Positions 50,682 through 60,116 of a DNA stretch of 64,000 nucleotides are shown one piece after another. Both the position numbers and the translations under genes were made by a program. The notes beneath the pieces were generated by a model, which was not told the origin of the DNA, did not search any database, and worked only from the letters and a program-made list of their open reading frames with translations. How positions within the stretch are numbered: the first letter of the stretch is position 1; each line of letters begins with the position of its first letter. Origin of the DNA: Craspedostauros australis (Eukaryota > Bacillariophyta > Bacillariophyceae > Mastogloiales > Achnanthaceae); NCBI GenBank assembly GCA_026770025.1, contig JAMXDE010000022.1:992001-1056000 (forward strand). Reading direction: 5' to 3'.

Positions 50682-50924
50682 TGTTATCATGAATTAGTCC
50701 AGCTGATCGATACGACACCAAACCCGAACCAGCATGCCGCTGCGTCAGCAACGCCACGATTAGGAGCGCCCGCGACGCACGCAACATTTAGCGAACTTGA
50801 CGCAAAGTCAAGACCACAGTAGAATAAGCTCACAATCCCATGGGACCTTCCATGGGCCCTCTCAATGGGCACAACTCAACTTTAGCACACACACACGCAC
50901 TCACACACTTGCCCGTAGCAATTA
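50682..50924 (+). repeat. 3' LTR (243 bp)
   Basis: Same length as the 5' LTR and no difference found by eye. Followed by the right target duplication CGTAG (50925-50929). Confidence 0.95.
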
Positions 50925-50929
50925 CGTAG
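50925..50929. repeat. Right target-site duplication (CGTAG)
   Basis: Pairs with 43610-43614. Confidence 0.9.
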
Positions 50930-51508
50930 GGTCACATTCACCTTGACAATAATCCATGGTTAGTGGCCAATGAAGTTGCGCTGTTGGATCCGGTGTCGAT
51001 GCGGAAAGAGTGGAGCGATCACGCTCGCGCACGACACTCAGCCGAGAGTGATCGGAGACGCTTCCTTCACTATCAATCCTCATGGTAGCGACCCGGGTGT
51101 GTGGACGAATACTCCATGACTCCACATGAACATCTGCGTGAAGTTGGGCACTGCAGTATGCTATGTGCACTCTGCATGATGAAAGGCTTTGAAGTGAACT
51201 CATGTCACCAATCCTGTATGGGCATGCATTGTATTGACCACCATGGGGTGCACCAACCAAAGTGACTCTTGAAGCTGACTCTCTTGTGTCGCTGTTGCCA
51301 AAGCAGCTGATCTGGAAACGCAAGGTCTTTCTCGTTGAGCAAAATACTCGCGAGGAAAGTGGTGCACGATCTGGTCTCATAAAACGGATTCGGCAGCAAC
51401 ACTCAAAACAGCAACACTCAAAACAACAACAGGGACGGAGACAAATCCACAAGACTCCACCAGAGAACATACAATTGGATCATCATCATCATCATCTTCA
51501 TCATCATC
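50930..51508. other. Upstream region of the right secreted-protein gene
   Basis: About 580 bp between the copia element and the ATG. It ends in a CAT/ATC trinucleotide run (about 51479-51510) and has ACTCAAAACAGCA short direct repeats near 51400-51430. No gene is supported. Confidence 0.5.
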
Positions 51509-53094
51509 ATGGTTTCATTTGGAAAAGCAGCGCTTGCGTTGTCCTTCATGAGCGCATTCATGGGCTTCACTTTGGGCGAAGGTACGCACAGCGCTTCAGG
51601 ATGTCCTGTTCGATGCTTGGCGGAAGGAGCACGAGCACACTATTGGGAGCATCTGCCAATCTGGAGAGAGAGAGAGAGAGAGAGGAGTATGCCACTGTCC
51701 TTCTCGCTATTCTCTCTGGCCACACACCTCTCGGTCTCGTGAATCCTGTACTCTATGAACATCTACTGCGTCGCTTGAAATTCGATGAGGCGAACATTCC
51801 TTGTCTGCATTCCACACCGCGCCCTCTAACGATGGTGACACTCACTCCTGGCAACCGGCTCTGCTGCTACGATGCACCAACCCTGTCACTTTCGCATATA
51901 CGTGCGCGTTCGCCGACACGGACGCTTCTACTTCCATTTGCCATTCAATCATTCTATCTCCACGCACGAACCATATCAGATACGGAAGTCGCGCTGGGAA
52001 AGACTCGTCGTCTCAAGGGATCCGGCGCTGGACCTACATCCAAGAGCTCCAAGGCAGGCGAGATAGAGATCGACACTGAATTCTGGAGGGTCAGCTCCAC
52101 CGCATCCTATTACGAGCAACTCGCTCAAATTCCAAACGATCAAGTCAAGCAGCAGCTCGCTCAATTCAATGTCATCCCGGTTGGTGGCGCCGGTGATGGG
52201 GCAGCGTTTGTGCTCACAGCCCTCGGTGGATCAAATGCTTGCATCCCAGGTAATCCGGGCGTTGGGAGCGACGGACAGTTCACCGAGGCGGTGTGCGACA
52301 GGCTTGAGAAGGTTCTGGCATTCTGGTCGTTGGATCCTGCTATCGATGAGGCTCAGTTGAGGAAGATCGAAATCAGAGGAGTGTCGGGACAAATCTACGA
52401 GAACACACCACTGCTGAATCAGGTGTTTGGTGTTTCGCCTTCCATTTCCCCAGAAGTCATCACTGGGCTCCAAAATGCTGTCAGAACCTTTCTTCCAGGC
52501 AACTTCTCCAACCCTCTGCTGTCGATGTCCACTTCGCAATACGGAGAACTGACAACAACAGGAACCGTCGGCTTCCCGTACCAATCCTTCGATGGGGCCC
52601 GCTTTTTCCAGCTTCTTCCTGTTCCTTTCATCCTACTTGGAGAAGGGATCCTCGACCTCTTGGAGAGATATCCCGAGGTAGCCAAGATTCGCATCGAAAA
52701 GGAGATTGTATCCCGCCTCAGTCAGTATCTGATCTCATTGGTTGAGCCCGTCGATGTTGCAACCGTTCCCGAGCTCACCGGAGTATCTGCAATCACACTG
52801 GACCTCATTCGAAAGAGAGCTAGCAACATCATTGATGCGTTGACAGGGTATTTCTATGCTCACACTATGGGCGACATGAATTCCAACAGCTTCTGTGAGT
52901 TGTTGGAGAACACACTCAGTTTCGAGTCGGCCGACGACGTCTGTGCACTAATTGTGGGGGCCAGGTTGGCTGCAATCGACGGCGACAACGTCGACGCAAC
53001 GAAGGCTTTCGAATACGCCAGTGCCAACTACCTCAAGATCTTGGCTGCCGATCCGGCCATCTGCCCAACCCCGCCAGGCTGTTTTGATGGTTGA
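51509..53094 (+). CDS. Secreted protein of unknown family, right member of the divergent pair
   Basis: Exon 1 is 51509-51581 (73 nt) and exon 2 is 51980-53094. The 398-bp intron (GTACGC donor, ATATCAG acceptor, phase 1) contains a (GA)n run; the protein is 395 aa. The signal peptide MVSFGKAALALSFMSAFMG differs from the left paralog at only 5 of the first 24 residues. The mature region starts with a basic linker and continues with YYEQLAQIPND, FNVIPVGGAGDG, GSNACIPGNPGVGSDGQFTE, FLPGNFSNPLLSM, a helical segment (IIDALTGYFYAHTMGD) and the final AICPTPPGC. Exon length, phase and position are conserved with the left copy, so the two arose by duplication after the intron was in place. Function is unknown. 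Confidence 0.82.
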
Positions 53095-53632
53095 TCGCTG
53101 CCGGCTCTCTACGAGCTGCAAATACGTACGGCTGCCAACACCGATGCCCCCGACTGATACGCTGCAGGAGAATAACAACAAATAATAAATCAACACTTAA
53201 TCATCCGTGTACTACGTACTTGTACGATCTATTACGTAATAATAATAGTAGTAATACCACACCGAGGTAGTGCCACCCAGTTGGCCGTCCATCGCACAGT
53301 ACCAGTGGGCAAGTGTTGCAAAGTGCAATCCTCTGCTCTCTCTCACTCTCTATGCTCGTTCCTATCTCGCAAAAAGGAGGAAACGACACACGCCAAACCA
53401 CAATACAATGCGATAAGACGTGATGCGAACCGGAGTCGTGCGCAGTTGTGTCGAATGCACACCACATCACGAATTCAACACTCAACAATCAACAACCAAG
53501 AAAGAGCAAACACGCGCATCACATGGAGCCATCATACGTACGAATACTATGCTGATAGAACATAAAGCAAGTATTCTATTATATTGTATAATATTGTTTG
53601 TGTGCAATAGACCAGAGCAATCTTTCACAGCC
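53095..53632. other. Intergenic region (538 bp)
   Basis: It contains TACGTA-rich and TAATAATAG-type A/T-rich sequence and a TATA-like stretch (about 53577-53592) before the hydrolase gene. An open frame extending the hydrolase upstream to 53420 lacks domain support. Confidence 0.45.
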
Positions 53633-54772
53633 ATGCCATCATCGCCACCAATTCCCGCAGCAGCAGCTGCAGCAGCATCAAGCGCACCGCAATTTCTGTA
53701 CAGCAACCTCGCATTCAGTGGCAGTAGCAGTGGCAGCGACAGCCTGCCAGGGCAATCGCCGACATCGGAAGGCGAATCTTTGGTAACATCCTGCGCAAGA
53801 TCAAAGGTCGAATGTCAAGACTCATCTGCGACGCTCAACGTGGAGTGGTTCTCAAAGGAGGAAGCAGCGTGGCCCCTTCTGGCTTACTGTCACGGGGTGT
53901 GCGAGTCGGCGGAAACGTGGACGGTGCAAAACTTGGCCCGAATGTGCCGCAAGAACCAATGGCGCCTGGCCGTCTTGGAGCTGGAAGGCCACGGGTTGTC
54001 TTCTGGAACGCGATCTTTGTGCAGCAGCTTCCCACGCGTCGTGAGCCACGTTGGCCTATTTTGCCATCACGTTGCCACATTGGCGCCAAAGCCAAAGGAT
54101 GATGGTCCCATTCCGCTCGTTCTCGCGGGATCTTCCATGGGAGGCGTGGCAGCTCTCTACGCCGCAGCCGCAATGGCCAAGTCCCTGTCGATCAACGATA
54201 ACGGGTCCGATGCGGCGTTGGCTGGATTCGCAGGATGCGCGTTGATCTGTCCGGCAGTCGGGGTGGCACCGGAGGTTGTGCCGCCGCCTCCCATCGTGAT
54301 GGCCTTGTCGGCATTGGCCTGGGTCGCACCGTCCGTCGGATTGATGACGCCTGTGGAAGATCCGTCCATCTACGCATGCCCGCACACGTCCACGCGCAAC
54401 TTTGTCGGCCAATGGCCTCTTGCGACGTCCAAGATGTTGCTGGATGTCACATCCAAAACTGTGCAACAGGATCTCGCGGCGTATGAGCAGGCCAAGGCCA
54501 AGGCCACCGATGGCAGCCAGCACAGATCGACTCCGCTGGATGGAATGGCGATGATACCATCGATGTTGGTTCTTGCTGGCGAGAAGGACCATGTGGTTCC
54601 GATGACATCTATTGAGGACGTGATCCAGAAGATTGACTTGCCGCAGGATCGCAAGATTCTGTGCACGATCAAGAAAGGCGATCATTACTTGTTGGTGAAG
54701 GGGAAGCCGATGGAGGAAGGGATTTCGCAGTTGGCCGCATGGTTGGAGGGTCGGTTTGCGCGTGAAAATTGA
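53633..54772 (+). CDS. Alpha/beta hydrolase, monoacylglycerol-lipase/serine aminopeptidase S33 type
   Basis: 379 aa from the ATG at 53633, intronless. After an Ala/Ser-rich leader comes an alpha/beta-hydrolase fold: PLLAYCHGVCESAETW (oxyanion HG), LAVLELEGHGLSSG (the family's GHGxS motif), and the nucleophile elbow LVLAGSSMGG at about residues 165-170. The acid residue is in MLVLAGEKDHVVP near 313, and the catalytic His is in IKKGDHYLL near 349. The fold and GHGxS/GxSMGG pair match Hydrolase_4 enzymes such as monoglyceride lipase and lysophospholipase. It probably hydrolyses acyl esters; the exact substrate is not predictable. No transmembrane segment is obvious. Confidence 0.85.
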   Translation: MPSSPPIPAAAAAAASSAPQFLYSNLAFSGSSSGSDSLPGQSPTSEGESLVTSCARSKVECQDSSATLNVEWFSKEEAAWPLLAYCHGVCESAETWTVQNLARMCRKNQWRLAVLELEGHGLSSGTRSLCSSFPRVVSHVGLFCHHVATLAPKPKDDGPIPLVLAGSSMGGVAALYAAAAMAKSLSINDNGSDAALAGFAGCALICPAVGVAPEVVPPPPIVMALSALAWVAPSVGLMTPVEDPSIYACPHTSTRNFVGQWPLATSKMLLDVTSKTVQQDLAAYEQAKAKATDGSQHRSTPLDGMAMIPSMLVLAGEKDHVVPMTSIEDVIQKIDLPQDRKILCTIKKGDHYLLVKGKPMEEGISQLAAWLEGRFAREN

Positions 54773-55085
54773 GCAGCAAGCACCAGATGCATATTGGATG
54801 ATCTCAACGCACTCTCCAGATCGTAGGCAGGTATGTATGAGATATGCACAACAACGGATGGCAATTCATAGCTTGTCGCGCATCGTGGGCGCTGCAAATA
54901 CTGCTGCCGCCTCCTCCTTAACGACGATTCGTCGTCTGCCTCCCCTTCTATGAGTACAACAAGTAGAATTAATGCATGAAATAATCTGCACTATTAGTAC
55001 ATGACCGTTTTGCGCTGATAGAAGGAGGCCCACAACAGACGAAGAGCAACAACGGCATCGAACTCGAGTTCCGTCGTGCTTTTCA
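54773..55085. other. Convergent intergenic region (313 bp)
   Basis: Between the hydrolase (plus) and glycosyltransferase (minus) stop codons. Nothing is seen except short A/T-rich sequence. Confidence 0.5.
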
Positions 55086-56798
55086 TCAGTTCATCGAGAG
55101 TCGGTCTTTGGAGTTCGCTTGAGCCATCGCCTTCGTCGCAAGGCGTTGCCTGGCTTTGGCCATCTTTTCCAAGGATCGGTACGTGGGATGCCCGCCCAGC
55201 GGTGCCCGTCCTGAGAGGCTCCAGTTGGACAAGTCGAACACGCTGTGAAGGCCGTCCTCCTCCACCAGCCTCCGCAGCATCATCCACCAGAACGCACCTG
55301 CCGAATCGCAAGAGTCTCGCGTGCTGCAGTACATCCGACCACCATCCTTTGTGGGTGACTTCCATTCGAAGGGCTTCGTTTTGCCCGTGAAGTGTCGAAA
55401 GTCTCGGTACGGCGCCAGATCGTGGAACTGCTTCTTGTTATTCCCCCATCGATACTGTCCGTCCGCCCCCTCCGGCAGACACGAACGCCCACGCAGCAGC
55501 TCATGGCCAGAATCTGTACTCTCCAATCGCGGTGAACGCCGATCCGTCGACGATGCTGGCGCCGCGGCCTTTCCCCAATGTTCCACCTTGCCCCCGTTCA
55601 CAATCGACACGTCTTGCTTCCAATATTTCGTCCAATAATACAGCAACCCCTGATCCGCAAACGCGCCATGCCACTTCCATGTGTGGTACTCGGGACCGTG
55701 AAGATTCCGGACGTAGTCTGGCCGCTCGATCTTGTGCCCAAATCCGATGGTTTCATCAAAGTAGGGATGCGGCAACGACAGCGCCTCAGCTTCGCGCCGC
55801 GCGATGATCTGCTGCAGGTCCTCGAAGTCCCCGGGCCGCGGAGTCAGCAGGAAGAAGCCACCGTTCGATGGCTCCGTGTCCGTTGTGAGCACCATGTTTT
55901 CCTTCAACAATGGTGCCTTTGATGACGATGGGTCCTCGGGATCGGAGAGTTGGAAGATGTAGTCCAGATTGCAAAATGGCAGAACATCGCTGTCCATGTA
56001 CAGTCTGAATCGTGGCGATGGTTGTCGGCGTGATGTGAAACAGCACGTCATAGTCGCACAGTACAACAAGCAAAGAAGCAAGAGTCGCAATTTGATGTGA
56101 TGGCATGTGATGAGATGAGATGGCACGAGATAACATTGCATCCACACGGGGTATTATCGACGCACAGGCACAACGCGGACTCACATTCTGGTGTAGTTGG
56201 TGAACTGAAGGATTCGGAACTTCTCCATCTGCGCCGCGTAGAAGCTCTGCCGTATGGGTGGAGGCAGGTAATGAATGTTGACGCCTGATGTGGCGAGCAC
56301 GCGTTCCTGTTCCGGTTCCAACCGTGTCGCATTGGTGAACTTGGAGAGCTGGACCATGAGGATGATGTCGGCGACGCTGCCCGATGTGCGCAGGATGTGA
56401 GCTGCAATGACGATGTTGGCAAGGAATCCTTGGAACTCGTGCAGCTTGGCAGGATCGATGCCGCTGAGGAGGAACGCGTAGGCCCAGCGCCTCGGAGGTT
56501 GGTCGTCAACCTTGCCAGGCGAAAGCGCGTCCACGGCACCGTCATTTCGAGCTGTCGCCGATGGTGCCGATGGCGCTGACCCAACTGGTTTCGCGCTCCC
56601 ATGCTTCGCAGGCGCGTTGGCTCCGCCATGTGATGCCTGTTTGAGATGCAGCAGCGAGAACTCGTCGATGACAGCGGAGCTCTGCAGCACGCGAGATGTG
56701 TCATGCAACTGGAACGTGAGACCGATGCAGGCAATGAGGAGGAGGTATCCGGCCATGCAAGGGATGAGCTTCCTCTTCTTCTTCGGCACCTTCCCCAT
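55086..56798 (-). CDS. Type II membrane glycosyltransferase (GT8-like), second paralog (2 exons)
   Basis: Exon 1 is 56798-56185 and exon 2 is 56004-55086. The 180-bp intron (GTGAGT donor, ATTCAG acceptor, phase 2) rebuilds the conserved YTRILYMDSDVLP block exactly at the join; the protein is about 510 aa. The start MGKVPKKKRK was chosen as the first ATG, since upstream frame is open only from GTG. A signal anchor (IPCMAGYLLLIACIGLTFQL) gives type II topology. The core has DSD as the DxD motif, LPFCNLDYIFQL, NGGFFLLTPRPGDFEDL and FADQGLLYYWTKYW, matching the gene at 9511-11442 block for block. It is a predicted Golgi/ER hexosyltransferase with unknown acceptor. Unlike its paralog it has an intron, placed inside the catalytic motif. 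Confidence 0.85.
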
Positions 56799-57480
56799 GG
56801 CTGTCTGTCTGTCTCTGCCCGCAGATTGTCGGATCGTTGTTTGAATGGCTGCTCCAAGTCCTGCTTCTTTCTTGCCAATGCCCTCTGGTGTTGTCACAGG
56901 AGTGGGTGTTGCGGTTGGTGCCCCTCAAGGTGTCACCGTCTCCGTGATCGTGCGATTTTGATGTCAATGGAACTCTCTCCTCTGCTGGAACACATCACGT
57001 AAGAATCGTGCACGGAGGTTCACTTTGTGTGCTTGTGTGCGATGGTGGAACGCGGGCGTTTTGTTCCTCCCCAACACAACACAACCCGGTGATGTCGGAC
57101 ACAATCTACGTAGCGTCAGTCTAGAGAGAGACTTTGTGATGACCTTTTCAGTCCGTGTTCGTGACAAAGGAGAGACGAAGAAAGAGCAGAAAGATTCGGA
57201 GAACGTGATGACGTGCAGCTTCTCCATTTTCGGATCGCAGGGACACCCGGCAAGTCCATTGAAACGTGCGTTTTTTGACTCATTTGACCAGAGAGATGAA
57301 TCGAGGCTGTTTAATCCAATTAGTCTTACCTCCACAATCTGTGTCGTTGCATTTGCAGAAAATGACCAGTACATGTCGTGTCGTTAAGTATCATATTTAA
57401 CGAGATCGTCTATTAGTGTCCAATGACCGCCGTTGTGACTGTAGTTGTTTAAGTCACGAATCAATCTGATGCACAACTGA

Positions 57481-57634
57481 AAGTGCATTTAATGCACTCC
57501 AAATGCATTTAATGCACTTCAATTGCATTTAATGCACTTCAAATGCATTTAATGCACTTCAACTGCATTTTTTGAACTCCAAGTGCATTTAATGCACTTC
57601 AAATGCATTTTTTGAACTCCAAGTGCATTTTTTG
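57481..57634 (+). repeat. 20-bp tandem array, 7.7 units
   Basis: Strict 20-bp periodicity. Units alternate between type A (TGCATTTAATGCACT, nearly palindromic) and type B (TGCATTTTTTGAACT); order is A A A A B A B B(partial). Confidence 0.92.
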
Positions 57635-59243
57635 ATGGAAGCACACAGGTCGCGGGACTTGCTTGAGCTGTTTGTGTGTGGGTTGGCGATTGGTGTGCAG
57701 GCCCCAAGAACAGGATTTTTTTGTGAAAAGATGGTGCGAAGTTCAAGAGCCGCGCTCGTTGCCGACACGAGCGCTTGAACTGCCGAATCAAGAACCTGAA
57801 GACCACGAGCGACACTGTTCGCCCTGGCCACCAATGCCATGTGCAACCATTCGAGGCTCTGTGTGTGATTCTCCAATACCAAATGGACAACAGACTCGAG
57901 TTGTTTGCTGTGTGGACCCAGCGTGAGCATAAGACCCATTCAGGATACGATTGTAACCTCGTTATTATGCAATGTTTTAGCACTGAATTCATCCTGTTGT
58001 GCTTTATTGGGTGTGTGTGAAGTTATAGACTCCTCAGCCGTATAGTTACAAAGTTATATTTTGCGGATTAGCCTTTGCCTAGAACCGTCAAGCGTGCGGA
58101 CGGTAGAGGGCAAATGGGTTCGGAATCGTCAGTCGTGTTTCGACATGCTGTCCAGTCGTGTCTATCATCGACACACTCACATTTCACGTGGGTGAGGCGG
58201 TTACTTGTAACGAAATGTTGAGGATTGCGTGGTGGCGGTGGGCATGCCGAGGCTGCTGCTTTGTCTGGGCTTTGGATCAATGGAATCCATGTGGAGAAGA
58301 ATACATATGGTGGTGAGCAGGTTGCAGGCTCCATGCTACCCAAGGATGGTACACCCCAATTCAACCTTTGCCCTCACCCTTAACTTGACCTGCATCATGC
58401 CTTGTTCTTGGTCTGCTGCTGTTCATGGTCCAGGACGTTCAGCTTCGTCCACATCTCAATCAGCACATGCTGCCTTCCCTCCATGTACCTACTCTATAGT
58501 ACAGCCTCGTCCTTGCTTCAGGTCTATTCCCTGCCTGTGTGTTTGGACCTACTCTCTGCTCGTCGTCGCCAATGGCCATCATTGGCTTTGAACCGTTGCT
58601 CATCTGCTCCACCTCTTTACTTCTTGTTTCAGTGGTATTGAATCCACAAGCACTTGAATCATGATGCAAGAAACAACAAGGATAACAACACTACTGTCAC
58701 CAGTCTCTTTCTGCACCATGTCAACAGCTCAGCAGATGATCATGGCATCCCATGTCCAAGGGGAACAAAGCAGGTTGCACAGGACTTTGTAGAATATTCA
58801 CAAACTAAGCCAAGTACTATTTAGTATTGTATTTTGTTGTGCATAGCAAAGGATAAGTCACTGCCCTCCATTACATTACATAATATTATGTTGTGTAGCA
58901 TTCACACGTGTGGCTGGTGTGGCCGACATGTAGGGATGGCACCACCAATGCTTTGCTGCTTGACACAAAACCGGCAGGAGGAAACACCCAAAGGAGCCAA
59001 ATCACCAACAGCGTGACACCGGACCTGTCACCGGACCTGTCACAACATCACCATCCACACCATTGAATACAATTTCGGTCTGTCATCGACCGTCAATGAC
59101 GTCACTCTTTTTGTCCGCGTTGAGGACAAGCCAGCCAGTATTGGTGTCGTAGACATATAGCTAAATATGTCTAACCCTAGTTGACAACACAGTACATCGC
59201 CATCTAAGAAAGTAGTGTTTTCCTATTATTCACCTTCAGGGAC

Positions 59244-59305
59244 ACATGATGGTACCCAGCATGGGGCTTACAGAAAACATGATGGTACCCAGCATGGGGC
59301 TTACA
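59244..59305. repeat. Direct duplication, 29 bp at 33-bp period
   Basis: The block beginning ACATGATGGTACCCAGC occurs twice without difference (59244-59272 and 59277-59305), separated by 4 bp. Confidence 0.9.
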
Positions 59306-59474
59306 AGAACCACTGAATTGGCAGCAGAAGAATTGTTCTTGCTCACTACGACCACCTTCCACTTGTGAAACAGTCGTCTGGCTCATGCAACCACCAGTTT
59401 TGCGCCCAGCGGTTGGATGTGGCGAGTTCACGCCAGGAGGATCCATTCACGAATTGTTGACAGCAAAACCGATG

Positions 59475-59550
59475 AAGTGCATTTAATGCACTTCAAATGC
59501 ATTTTTTGAACCCCAAATGCATTAAATGCACTCCAAGTGCATTAAATGCA
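59475..59550 (+). repeat. Second 20-bp array, 3.8 units, outer units inverted
   Basis: Same 20-bp family as 57481-57634. Units 1-2 are type A and B in the same orientation as the first array, while units 3-4 read TGCATTAAATGCA, the reverse-complement form. The two arrays could be the ends of a ~2.07 kb foldback element. Confidence 0.85.
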
Positions 59551-59802
59551 AAAGGAAGCAGGTTCGACGGGACTCGATGACACTTCAACCAAACGGAAGC
59601 AATGACTAAATTTGTCCGAGTAACACCGATTGATAAAGTGGTAATATCAATGAATCAAACGAAGACGTCGCTGCGACATCGCTTTGTCAACATCTCACAA
59701 ACAACGAAGAAACACAACAAATGACAAAAAGCACTTTGGGGTCGTACTAGTCGTAAACTGAAGTATTTGATGCACTTGCCGGGTATCCCAGCGGAGAGGT
59801 CA

Positions 59803-59871
59803 TCGTCGCCATCACCATCGACATCACCATCAGCATCAACATCACCATCAACATCACCATCGACATCACCA
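59803..59871 (+). repeat. CATCAC/CATCAA hexamer microsatellite
   Basis: Imperfect 6/12-bp repeats of CATCACCATCAA and variants over about 70 bp. Confidence 0.85.
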
Positions 59872-60116
59872 ACCCACAATCTGCAATCCACGATCCACGA
59901 TCCACGGCTCACAATACATACACTGATCATTCTCATCAGAGGATCATCAGCACAAGTCGTACACCAGTAAGAAGGAGATCGCTGCCATCCATACTAACGC
60001 AATACGAACGCAATACTCACGCAATAGTCTCTCTAGACTATTATTCTACATCATATTCTATTCTATTATATTCTATTATACAATACTTCGCACGACGAGA
60101 ACGAGCGTTGGTGGCC

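Larger units (their letters stand above)
43615..50924 (+). mobile_element. Complete Ty1/copia LTR retrotransposon
   Basis: A 7310-bp element with two 243-bp LTRs that look identical by eye, a primer binding site, gag, pol and a purine-rich tract. It is flanked by the 5-bp target duplication CGTAG (43610-43614 and 50925-50929). Domain order protease, integrase, reverse transcriptase, RNase H places it in Ty1/copia. Both frames are intact, so the insertion is recent and possibly still competent. It lies in the region between two divergent paralogous genes. Confidence 0.97.
56799..60116. other. Repeat-rich gene desert (3.3 kb)
   Basis: No supported gene. Frames such as 57025-57387 (plus) and 57549-57992 (minus, which reads through the 20-bp repeats) have no recognised domain. 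The region contains two 20-bp repeat arrays, a 33-bp direct duplication, a 12-bp duplication (CCGGACCTGTCA, about 59020-59044), a CATCAC-type microsatellite and an A/T-rich TATA-like patch (about 60038-60085) before the DGAT1 gene. Confidence 0.55.

Noticed and set aside
57481-57634. CRISPR-like regular repeat spacing
   Set aside because: The array has no unique spacers (the 20-bp unit itself is tandem), no cas-like genes and a eukaryotic context.
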